Assembly (NCBI GenBank): GCA_003154555.1
Contig: PMDT01000052.1
Span: 1 to 6,786 of the forward strand
Length of the DNA: 6,786 nt
From: Spirochaetaceae bacterium
GTDB taxonomy: Bacteria; Spirochaetota; Spirochaetia; SZUA-6; Fen-1364
Reading direction: 5' to 3'
Below are positions 1 to 5,292 of the stretch, piece by piece. Made by a program: the position numbers and the translations under genes. The notes beneath the pieces were generated by a model. The model made no database searches. It was not told where the DNA came from and saw only the letters and a program-made list of their open reading frames with translations. Position 1 is the stretch's first letter. Each line of letters begins with the position of its first letter.

Positions 1-714
1 CTTCTTCCCTCTGTTTTTTCAAACGAAACAGACCCCCAGGAGACGACGAGGCTCGACGCGCTGAACGACCGTCTTGCCGAGTATGCCGTGCGCCTGCCGT
101 GGGACGGGGCGGCGGCGCGATTCAAGGATGGCGGCATCGTCATGCGCGACGGCGCAAATCCCCCGTCGACCGCGGTCGCGGCAATCGACTGCCTGGCGCG
201 CTTTCCGGCCTGGGCCTTCGACACGCTGTCGAATCCCCTCTCACGCGCGGATCGCCGGAAATTGCGGGAGACGGGCAAATCGGATACTGCCCGGCTTTCG
301 CTTTCCACGCCGGACCAGGTAAGGGTCACTCCCGTGGAGGACGCGAACCCGATCCTGACCGAAGAGGCGCGGGTCATGGTGCTGGGATCGGCAGGCGGAG
401 AGCCGCTGGTCGCGCTCCAGCAGGCCAACAGCGAGGTTGTCGATCTCACCCTGTGGGTATGCCATGTGAAGCAAGGAACAATGGAACAACGCGAGCTCCT
501 GCCGAAGCTCACCTGGCAGGACTTCTTCAACCCGGGTCGGCAGGTTTCTGTGACGTCGAAGCCGCAGATGGACCTGACTCTGGAAAACGATGAGGCCATC
601 ACTGCGCGCATTCATACGTGGATGAACCCGGACTTTGAAAGCGCGCAGCCCGATTTCTCGCTGTCGCTGAATTGGGACGGATCACGGTTCGTTCAGACGA
701 AAAAGCCGCTCTGA
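1..714 (+). CDS. Hypothetical protein, 3' part of gene (5' end outside window)
   Basis: The frame is open from base 1 to a TGA at 712-714 (237 codons seen), with no stop upstream in the window, so the gene very likely starts before it. A GTG at codon 30 (88) could be a start, but the frame upstream reads as ordinary protein (LDALNDRLAEYAVRLPWDG), so I treat it as partial. I do not recognise the family. The visible part is soluble-looking, with no transmembrane stretch. It has a charged helical N-terminal part, a segment around WAFDTLSNPLSRADRRKL, and a C-terminal half rich in alternating polar and hydrophobic residues (VSVTSKPQMDLTLE, FSLSLNWDG) that suggests beta structure. Any signal peptide would lie outside the window. 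It converges on the fab operon and ends inside a shared terminator. The coding call rests on the long open GC-rich frame and its fit to the terminator. No function is proposed. Confidence 0.72.
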   Translation, partial: LLPSVFSNETDPQETTRLDALNDRLAEYAVRLPWDGAAARFKDGGIVMRDGANPPSTAVAAIDCLARFPAWAFDTLSNPLSRADRRKLRETGKSDTARLSLSTPDQVRVTPVEDANPILTEEARVMVLGSAGGEPLVALQQANSEVVDLTLWVCHVKQGTMEQRELLPKLTWQDFFNPGRQVSVTSKPQMDLTLENDEAITARIHTWMNPDFESAQPDFSLSLNWDGSRFVQTKKPL

Positions 715-730
715 GCAGAGCGGCTTTCTT
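700..730. terminator. Bidirectional intrinsic terminator between convergent genes
   Basis: AAAGCCGCTCTG (702-713) and CAGAGCGGCTTT (716-727) are perfect reverse complements of 12 bases separated by only AG, so the real hairpin has about 10-11 pairs and a 4-6 base loop. The TGA stop of the + gene (712-714) lies in the loop region. On the + strand the stem runs into TTTCTT. On the - strand it is followed by five T (complement of 700-704), the better U-tract. It can therefore end both the + gene and the fabD-fabG-fabF transcript. Confidence 0.88.
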
Positions 731-736
731 GCCATC

Positions 737-798
737 GGTTCGCTTCCGGCGGCTGCCGCCCTTCGCGCGGGGTACCGCGCTACGGGCTCGCTTCCGGC
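737..798. repeat. Imperfect 14-bp direct repeat, 48-base spacing, in fabF 3' spacer
   Basis: GGTTCGCTTCCGGC (737-750) recurs as GGCTCGCTTCCGGC (785-798) with one mismatch. The similarity weakens but continues for a few bases to the left. The pair is offset by exactly 48 bases. The 136-base stretch 715-850 holds no gene I can support, only this repeat and the hairpin at 796-827. The repeat may be a remnant of a small tandem duplication or of a dispersed intergenic repeat family. Confidence 0.45.
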
Positions 799-827
799 CC
801 TCCAACTCCGCCAGGAGCGGAAGGGCC
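796..827 (-). other. Hairpin in the fabF 3' untranslated region
   Basis: GGCCCT (796-801) pairs with AGGGCC (822-827), and inside it CTCC (806-809) pairs with GGAG (814-817) around a 4-base loop. The symmetric internal segments 802-805 and 818-821 mostly mismatch in + strand RNA. In - strand RNA they give one Watson-Crick and two G-U pairs, for a near-continuous 14-pair stem with one mismatch. It lies 24-55 bases past the fabF stop in the direction of transcription. No U-tract follows, so it is more likely an RNA-stabilising or processing structure than a terminator. Confidence 0.4.
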
Positions 828-850
828 TCGCTCGCCCTCGGCGTCCGTGC

Positions 851-2092
851 CTACGCTTCGAACTCCCTGAAAAGAACCACCGAGTTGTGCCCGCCGAATC
901 CCAGCGCGTTGGAAATCGCCACACGGATGCGGCCCTTGTAGCCCTTGTTCGGCACGTAGTCCAGGTCACATTCCGCGTCCGGCTCCTCTAGATTTCGCGT
1001 CGGCGGGAAGAACTGGTCGCGGATGGCGAGAATCGAGACGATGGCCTCCACGCCGCCAGCCGCGCCCAGCAGATGGCCTGTCATCGACTTTGTGGAGGAG
1101 ACCTTGAGCGCTCCCGCGTGCTCCCCGAAGACCGCCTTGATGGCCTTTGTCTCGATGGGATCGTTGATCGGCGTCGATGTGCCGTGCGCGTTCACGTAGT
1201 CGACGTCGGTCGGCATGAGCCCCGCGGTGCTCAGCGCCAGGCGCATCGCACGAATGGCGCCCCTGCCCTGCGGATGCGGCGCGGTGAGGTGTGTCGCGTC
1301 GCAGGTCGCCCCGTAGCCGGCAAGCTCGGCATAGATGCGGGCGCCGCGCCTCTTCGCATGCTCGAGCTCCTCCAGGAGGATCACGCCGGAGCCTTCCGAC
1401 ATGACGAACCCGTCCCTGTCCTTGTCGAAGGGGCGGCTTGCGTGCGACGGGTCGGCGTTGCGCGTGCTCGTTGCCTGGAGCTGGCAAAAGCCGGCAAGGG
1501 AGAGTGGCGTGAGCGGCGCCTCGGTGCCGCCGGCGATCATCAGGTCCGCGTCCCCGTCGCGGATGATGTTCCACGCATGGCCGATGGCGTCGTTGGACGA
1601 GGCGCAGGCGGTCGCCACGACGGAGCAGGGCCCGAAAGCCTGGACCCGGATCGCCACGTTGCCGGCAGCCTCGTTGGAGATCATCATGGGGACGAAAAGC
1701 GGATGCATCGCCTTCGGGCCCTTGTCGTAGACGCGATGTGCCTGCGCCTCCAGGGTCTCAATGCCCCCGATGCCGTTGCCCAGGATGATGCCGAGGCGCT
1801 CGGGGTCGGCGGTGCCGGGAGCCAGCCCCGCATCGGCCAGCGCCTCCAGGGAGGAGACCACGGCGAACTGGGTGAAGCGGTCCATGCGCCGGGCTTCTTT
1901 CCCCTCCATGCTTTTCTCGGGAGCGAAGTCCTTTACCTGCCCGGCAATCTTTGACGTGAAATCGGTGGTGTCGAAACGGTCCAGCAGTCCGATGCCGTTC
2001 TCCCCCGCCTGGACCGCGCGCCAGAAATCCTTCACGTTATTGCCCAGGGGATTCACGGTCCCCATGCCGGTGATTACCACTCTGCGTGCCAT
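851..2092 (-). CDS. fabF: 3-oxoacyl-ACP synthase II (beta-ketoacyl-ACP synthase II)
   Basis: FabF condenses malonyl-ACP with a growing acyl-ACP in the elongation cycle of type-II fatty acid synthesis in the cytoplasm. The protein is 413 residues, the usual family length, and opens with the typical RRVVITGMGTVNPLGNNV. The thiolase-fold catalytic set is complete: Cys163 in VATACASS, His303 in NAHGTSTP, Lys335 in SSTKSMTGH and His340 leading into GHLLGAAGG. These positions match the classical FabF numbering. The C-terminal NALGFGGHN loop, which carries the acyl-pocket gating Phe, is present. The Cys-His-His triad excludes a FabH-type enzyme. The length and the fab context favour FabF over FabB. 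The start at 2092 is supported by AAGGAG five bases upstream, which overlaps the fabG stop. It is last in fabD-fabG-fabF, 10 bases after fabG, and likely ends at the hairpin at 700-727. Confidence 0.97.
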   Translation of the reverse strand: MARRVVITGMGTVNPLGNNVKDFWRAVQAGENGIGLLDRFDTTDFTSKIAGQVKDFAPEKSMEGKEARRMDRFTQFAVVSSLEALADAGLAPGTADPERLGIILGNGIGGIETLEAQAHRVYDKGPKAMHPLFVPMMISNEAAGNVAIRVQAFGPCSVVATACASSNDAIGHAWNIIRDGDADLMIAGGTEAPLTPLSLAGFCQLQATSTRNADPSHASRPFDKDRDGFVMSEGSGVILLEELEHAKRRGARIYAELAGYGATCDATHLTAPHPQGRGAIRAMRLALSTAGLMPTDVDYVNAHGTSTPINDPIETKAIKAVFGEHAGALKVSSTKSMTGHLLGAAGGVEAIVSILAIRDQFFPPTRNLEEPDAECDLDYVPNKGYKGRIRVAISNALGFGGHNSVVLFREFEA

Positions 2093-2097
2093 TCCTG

Positions 2098-2103
2098 CTC
2101 CTT
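2098..2103 (-). promoter_or_regulatory. fabF ribosome binding site
   Basis: AAGGAG on the - strand lies 5 bases before the fabF ATG (2092). Its first base is the last base of the fabG TGA (2105-2103), so fabG termination and fabF initiation are adjacent and probably coupled. Confidence 0.8.
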
Positions 2104-2843
2104 CACATCGAAAGCCCGCCGTCGACGGGGATCACCTGGCCGGTGATGTAGGCCGCCGCATCGGAGGCAAGAAAAGCGGCGAGTGCCGCGACGTCGGCCG
2201 GCACGCCGACGCGTCCCAGCGGGATCTGCGCGATCAGCGCGTCGCGCGGCTTGTCACCCAGCGCTTTTGTCATGTCCGTGTCGATGAAACCCGGGGCGAT
2301 CACGTTCACGCGCACCCCGCGGGAGGCCACTTCCCGCGCAAGGCTCTTGGAAAAGCCGATCAGGCCCGCCTTGGAGGCGGAGTAATTCACCTGGCCGGCA
2401 TTGCCGATGATGCCGCTTACGGAGGAGATGGCGATGATGGCGCCGGACCTCTGCTTGATCATCGCGCGGGCCACCATGCGTGATGTAAAGAATGCCGAGG
2501 TGAGATTCGCCCTCACGACCTCTTCCCAGTCGGCCGTGGACATGCGGAAGATCAAGCCGTCACGCGTGATGCCGGCGTTGTTCACCAGCACATCGATGCC
2601 GCCTTCGGCAAGGATCGCCTCCAGCGCCTTCGTGACCTCCTCTTCATGCGTCACGTCCGCCAGGTGCCAGTGCAGCGCTCCTCCGGCGTCCTTTGCCACG
2701 GCCTCCAGCTCGGCCTGGTTGTCGGCGGGCTTGCGGGAAATGCCGTGCACCACGGCGCCCTGGCGCAGGTATTCGCGCACGATGGCGTTGCCGATGCCGC
2801 GCGACCCACCGGTGACAATGGCCTTCTTTCCTGTCAACATCAT
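2103..2843 (-). CDS. fabG: 3-oxoacyl-ACP reductase (short-chain dehydrogenase/reductase)
   Basis: FabG uses NADPH to reduce 3-oxoacyl-ACP to 3-hydroxyacyl-ACP, the first reduction of each elongation round. The 246-residue protein is a classical SDR. It has the cofactor glycine motif TGGSRGIG at 11-18, NNAG at 88-91, the active-site tetrad Asn113, Ser141, Tyr154 and Lys158 (Y-x3-K within VNYSASKAG), and the FabG-like PGFIDTDMTKAL and GQVIPVDGGLSM near the C-terminus. The frame stays open upstream to 3008, but that extension reads as an antisense-like Arg/His-rich stretch inside fabD. The start at 2843 is preferred because GGAGG lies 7 bases upstream and the protein then begins just before the Rossmann beta strand. 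A second ATG follows at 2840. The start overlaps the fabD stop (ATGA), which indicates translational coupling. SDR family assignment is certain, and the FabG role follows from motifs and neighbours. Confidence 0.96.
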   Translation of the reverse strand: MMLTGKKAIVTGGSRGIGNAIVREYLRQGAVVHGISRKPADNQAELEAVAKDAGGALHWHLADVTHEEEVTKALEAILAEGGIDVLVNNAGITRDGLIFRMSTADWEEVVRANLTSAFFTSRMVARAMIKQRSGAIIAISSVSGIIGNAGQVNYSASKAGLIGFSKSLAREVASRGVRVNVIAPGFIDTDMTKALGDKPRDALIAQIPLGRVGVPADVAALAAFLASDAAAYITGQVIPVDGGLSM

Positions 2844-3781
2844 GCCCGCGCCTCCATGGCTTTCGCGATGCTCTCCCGCGTGCCTGCGGCCATGCAGCGC
2901 ACGTCGGGCCGCAGCGCGCGGAACAGACCGGCGAGCACTGTGCCAGGCCCTGACTCGAGGAAATTGTCGTATCCGTCGGTGAGCATGCTCTCTTCCACCG
3001 TGACCCACCGTACCATGGACACAAGCTGCCGGCCGCAGAGCGCGCGCGCTTCGGCACCTGTTGCGATCCTCTTGCCCGTGACGTTGGAATAAACAGGCAC
3101 CTTCGGGTCGGAAAATGAAAAAGCCGAAAGCGCGGCGTCGAGCCCCGCCCTGGCCTCTGCCATGAGCGGCGAATGAAATGGTCCGGAGACTGAAAGCCGG
3201 ATGAATCGCTTCGCTCCCGCTGCTTTCAGCTCCGTTTCAGCCCTTGCCATGCCTCTTGCCGTTCCCGATACCACCACCTGGCCGGGGCTGTTGTAGTTTG
3301 AGACGTAGACGCCGCAGTCCGCCAGCGCCTCGACGGTGGAGGCCACCTTTTCCGCGGGCATGCCGATCACGGCAGCCATGCCGGGAGCCCCGTCCGCAGA
3401 GTCCAGGCCCCGGGAGGCCTTTTCCATCAGCTCGCCGCGTATCTTCACGATGGGAAAGACGTCTTTCTGGCTGATGACTCCCGCTTCACAGAGGGCGGCA
3501 TATTCCCCCAGGCTGAAGCCGGCGCAGCCTTCCAGCACAGCGCCGCTTTCCCGAAGGGCGATACCTGAGCATAGGCTGGCGAGGGTCATCGCAACCTGCG
3601 TCTTGTCCGTGGGCTTCAGCTCTTCGGCTGTCGAGTCGAAAAGCAGCTTTTTCATGTCCATTCCTGCAGATTCCGAGGCGTTTTCGAACATTTCCCTGAC
3701 CTTGTGGCTGCAATCCCAGAGATCTCTGGCCATGCCGGGATACTGTGTGCCTTGACCGGGAAACAGGAAGCAGGTCTTCAT
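2840..3781 (-). CDS. fabD: Malonyl-CoA:ACP transacylase
   Basis: FabD transfers malonyl from CoA to the phosphopantetheine of ACP, supplying the extender unit for FabH and FabF. The protein is 313 residues, close to the usual ~309. Visible motifs are FPGQGTQ (7-13), the nucleophile elbow GFSLGE with Ser90, Arg115 in VKIRGELM (carboxylate binding), SNYNSPGQVVVSG (161-173), His203 in GPFHSPLM (catalytic base), and a closing FLESGPGTVLAGL. The usual elbow is GHSLGE; here Phe replaces the His beside the serine. The start at 3781 is chosen because MKTCFLFPGQG aligns with the family N-terminus. In-frame TTG (3820) and ATG (3814) lie upstream but would add a non-family leader (MLHGAWYFVYH). There is no Shine-Dalgarno sequence before 3781. 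It is first gene of fabD-fabG-fabF, overlaps fabG by 4 bases and diverges from fabH. Confidence 0.95.
   Translation of the reverse strand: MKTCFLFPGQGTQYPGMARDLWDCSHKVREMFENASESAGMDMKKLLFDSTAEELKPTDKTQVAMTLASLCSGIALRESGAVLEGCAGFSLGEYAALCEAGVISQKDVFPIVKIRGELMEKASRGLDSADGAPGMAAVIGMPAEKVASTVEALADCGVYVSNYNSPGQVVVSGTARGMARAETELKAAGAKRFIRLSVSGPFHSPLMAEARAGLDAALSAFSFSDPKVPVYSNVTGKRIATGAEARALCGRQLVSMVRWVTVEESMLTDGYDNFLESGPGTVLAGLFRALRPDVRCMAAGTRESIAKAMEARA
2851..2855 (-). promoter_or_regulatory. fabG ribosome binding site (decides the start)
   Basis: GGAGG on the - strand lies 7 bases before the ATG at 2843 and 10 bases before the alternative ATG at 2840. The spacing favours 2843. The site lies within the last codons of fabD. 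Confidence 0.75.
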
Positions 3782-3790
3782 ATGATATAC

Positions 3791-3820
3791 AAAATACCAT
3801 GCGCCATGAAGCATGGTCAA
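3791..3820 (-). promoter_or_regulatory. Candidate fabD promoter, near-leaderless
   Basis: On the - strand TTGACC (3820-3815, 5 of 6 to the sigma-70 -35 consensus) is followed after 18 bases by TATTTT (3796-3791, 4 of 6 to TATAAT). Transcription would be expected to begin around 3784-3781, at or 1-3 bases before the fabD ATG. This fits the absence of a ribosome binding site. The -10 match is modest, so the assignment rests partly on the mirrored fabH arrangement. Confidence 0.42.
3796..3817. promoter_or_regulatory. Inverted repeat ACCATGC-N8-GCATGGT, possible operator
   Basis: Two perfect 7-base arms (3796-3802 and 3811-3817) separated by 8 bases lie between the fabD start codon and the candidate fabD -35 box, covering the promoter spacer. 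The right arm is part of the 12-base element repeated near fabH, so ACCATGC/GCATGGT occurs three times in 128 bases. Position and symmetry suit a dimeric repressor site. No known fatty-acid regulator motif (FapR, FadR, FabR) is recognised in it. Confidence 0.4.
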
Positions 3821-3839
3821 GGCAGAAACAGTATGTAGG

Positions 3840-3849
3840 TATAATTATA
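3840..3849. promoter_or_regulatory. Palindromic TATAATTATA, possible alternative -10 box on both strands
   Basis: TATAATTATA is its own reverse complement, so a perfect -10 hexamer reads on the + strand (3840-3845) and on the - strand (3849-3844). No convincing -35 box is seen at 16-18 bases on either side (TCAAGG on +, AATACG on -). It could be a weak second promoter, giving leaders of about 60-100 bases, or just the AT-rich melting zone of the intergenic region. Confidence 0.3.
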
Positions 3850-3871
3850 TATAACAAATAGACATCCGTAT

Positions 3872-3892
3872 TGCTGATCAAAAATATCAGCA
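3872..3892. promoter_or_regulatory. Inverted repeat TGCTGAT-N7-ATCAGCA upstream of fabH
   Basis: Perfect 7-base arms (3872-3878 and 3886-3892) surround an A-rich 7-base centre. The element lies 22 bases upstream of the candidate fabH -35 box. As DNA it looks like a regulator site. If transcribed from the 3840 -10 box it would form a small hairpin followed by four T. I cannot tell which from sequence alone. Confidence 0.38.
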
Positions 3893-3913
3893 TTTTCAGT
3901 TGCCACGATTCGG

Positions 3914-3942
3914 TTGACCATGCTTTCCAATCAGATTACTAT
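3914..3942 (+). promoter_or_regulatory. Candidate fabH promoter giving a leaderless mRNA
   Basis: TTGACC (3914-3919, 5 of 6) and TACTAT (3937-3942, 5 of 6) are spaced by exactly 17 bases, close to the sigma-70 ideal. Six bases (GACCGC) separate the -10 box from the fabH ATG at 3949, so the predicted transcription start falls on the A of the start codon. The lack of any Shine-Dalgarno sequence before 3949 supports a leaderless message. Confidence 0.6.
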
Positions 3943-3948
3943 GACCGC

Positions 3949-4935
3949 ATGCAAGCCATAATCCGTGCCGTGGACTTTTCTGTTCCCAGCAGAAGGATGG
4001 CGAACGAAGAGTTCTCGACATACCTGGATACTTCGGACGAATGGATACGTTCGCATACAGGCATCGGATTCCGCCACATTGCCGAGCCCACCACCGCCAC
4101 CTCCGATCTTGCCGTGGAAGCGGCCCGGAAGGTCCTTTCGAAGGCCGGCCTCCCCCCTGAGGAGGTCGATCTGGTGCTCGTTGCCACGGCCACGGGAGAT
4201 TTTCTTGGATTCCCTTCGGTCGCCTGTATCGTGCAGGACCGGATCGGGGCAAAAAAAGCGGCCGCCATGGATGTCGGGGCCGGTTGTACGGGATTCATCT
4301 ATGCCCTGGAAACGGCCCGCTGCTTTGTTCTGTCAGGCGGGGCCCGAAACGTGCTGGTGATCGGAGCCGAAACGCTCAGCAGGATAACGAACTGGCAGGA
4401 TCGCAACACCTGCGTACTCTTTGGCGACGGCGCGGGGGCCGCGCTGGTGTCGGCGGACGGGTCGGGCACGAACCGGGGCATCATCAGCTCGGTGCTTCGG
4501 GCAGACGGGTCAGGGGCAGAGCTGTTGTCCCGGCCGGAAGGCGGAACGAGATTCCCCTTCACGGACCGTGTCGTGGATCCGGTCGCGACATACCTGAAGA
4601 TGGATGGCAGGCAGGTCTACAATTTCGCCGTCAAGGTTGTGTCAGAAGGCATCGTCAATATCATGGAGACAAACCATCTCTGCATCAACGACATCGCCTG
4701 GATCGTGCCGCACCAGGCGAATGTACGGATCATTGAGGCGGCGGCAAAACGTTCGAAGCTCCCGATTGAAAAATTCTTCATGAATATCGAGGAATACGCA
4801 AACACGTCCGCGGCGTCCATCCCGATCGCGCTGTCGGAGATGAGTGAGAAGGGACTGCTGAAATCAGGAGACCTTGTCGTCACCTTTGGATTCGGCGCCG
4901 GGCTCACCTATGGAGGCAACCTCATCCGGTGGTAG
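3949..4935 (+). CDS. fabH: 3-oxoacyl-ACP synthase III (beta-ketoacyl-ACP synthase III)
   Basis: FabH condenses acetyl-CoA (or another short starter) with malonyl-ACP to begin fatty acid synthesis. The protein is 328 residues, slightly longer than the usual ~317. The FabH triad is intact: Cys113 in DVGAGCTGFIYAL, His255 in IVPHQAN and Asn285 in EYANTSAAS. LDTSDEWIRSHTGI (26-39) is the classical N-terminal signature, LFGDGAGA (158-165) and the closing FGFGAGLTYGGNLIRW are also typical. The common VATATPD is here VATATGD. The frame is open up to a TTG at 3871, but the added 26 residues match nothing in the family, so the ATG at 3949 is chosen. It has no ribosome binding site and a promoter-like pair directly upstream. 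It stands alone on the + strand, divergent from fabD, and its last 72 bases overlap the DUF1667 gene tail to tail. Starter-unit preference cannot be read with confidence. Confidence 0.96.
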   Translation: MQAIIRAVDFSVPSRRMANEEFSTYLDTSDEWIRSHTGIGFRHIAEPTTATSDLAVEAARKVLSKAGLPPEEVDLVLVATATGDFLGFPSVACIVQDRIGAKKAAAMDVGAGCTGFIYALETARCFVLSGGARNVLVIGAETLSRITNWQDRNTCVLFGDGAGAALVSADGSGTNRGIISSVLRADGSGAELLSRPEGGTRFPFTDRVVDPVATYLKMDGRQVYNFAVKVVSEGIVNIMETNHLCINDIAWIVPHQANVRIIEAAAKRSKLPIEKFFMNIEEYANTSAASIPIALSEMSEKGLLKSGDLVVTFGFGAGLTYGGNLIRW

Positions 4936-5292
4936 GGTCCGCGTATAGATCACACGGGCCCCGTCGAAGTCAGTGATCACCACGTCCCCGCTCTGCACCG
5001 GAAGCGCCACGCGCGTCGCATACAGCTTCTGCAACAGCTCACGCACCTTGTCTCGCGGGACGGGTTTGTCCGTCCGGACGGGAGCGCATGGAAACTGCGC
5101 CGAGTCCGTGGGAATGACCGCGGTCACGATGCGCATCGGGGCGTGGAACTCCTCCCGGCCGTAGGCATCACCACGCGCGCAGCGGTTGCCGGTGACCGTG
5201 ACATCGGGACCGGATTGCGACACGGTGAGCCGGCAGGCGATGGGACAGGCGATGCAGATCATTTCAAGGCCGGCCGCGGTGTTTTCCTTCAT
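4864..5292 (-). CDS. DUF1667 family small cysteine protein
   Basis: This 142-residue protein resembles the DUF1667 family, small proteins encoded beside GlpA-like flavoproteins and FAD/NAD oxidoreductases. The N-terminal core MICIACPIACRLTV has Cys13, Cys16 and Cys20, followed by Cys38 in VTGNRCARGDAYGREE. This four-cysteine pattern suggests a metal or Fe-S site, which is inference. A second conserved-looking block is PVRTDKPVPRDKVRELL (71-87), then VALPVQSGDVVI. The family-like part ends near residue 118. The last ~23 residues (from PPDEVAS) are low-complexity, acidic and encoded in the antisense of the fabH 3' end. The start at 5292 overlaps the upstream gene's stop (ATGA) and has GGAGG 10 bases upstream. 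An internal ATG at codon 11 would also keep all cysteines. Its likely role is accessory subunit or maturation partner of the adjacent oxidoreductases. Confidence 0.88.
   Translation of the reverse strand: MKENTAAGLEMICIACPIACRLTVSQSGPDVTVTGNRCARGDAYGREEFHAPMRIVTAVIPTDSAQFPCAPVRTDKPVPRDKVRELLQKLYATRVALPVQSGDVVITDFDGARVIYTRTLPPDEVASIGEPGAESKGDDKVS

Larger units (their letters stand above)
3809..3925. repeat. Perfect 12-bp inverted repeat flanking the fabD/fabH divergent region
   Basis: AAGCATGGTCAA at 3809-3820 and TTGACCATGCTT at 3914-3925 are exact reverse complements, separated by 93 bases. Each copy, read toward its own gene, begins with the -35-like TTGACC. A 12-base exact match in a region this short is unlikely by chance; by rough reckoning, well under one in a thousand. 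It may be a shared promoter/operator element. Confidence 0.65.

Noticed and set aside
682..969. Minus-strand 95-codon frame spanning the fabF 3' end and spacer
   Set aside because: It is out of frame with fabF, highly Arg/Ala-rich, and crosses the terminator hairpin. No ribosome site or family resemblance is seen.
1073..1954. Long + strand open frame (293 codons) opposite fabF
   Set aside because: It lies entirely antisense to a fabF with all catalytic residues. Its translation is Arg/Gly/His-rich with no recognisable domain, as expected for a shadow frame in GC-rich DNA.
2844..3008. N-terminal extension of fabG by 55 codons
   Set aside because: It overlaps fabD and has an Arg/His-rich composition unlike any SDR N-terminus. 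GGAGG 7 bases before 2843 marks the real start.
3782..3820. Upstream fabD starts at TTG 3820 or ATG 3814
   Set aside because: They add a leader not seen in FabD (MLHGAWYFVYH) and have no ribosome site. They would also place the start codon in or next to the candidate -35 box.
3786..3892. CRISPR array or tandem repeat array in the AT-rich intergenic region
   Set aside because: Only inverted repeats of 7-12 bases are present. There are no regularly spaced direct repeats with unique spacers.
3871..3948. Upstream fabH start at TTG 3871
   Set aside because: The 26 extra residues match nothing in FabH proteins, and the promoter-like pair at 3914-3942 would lie inside the coding region.
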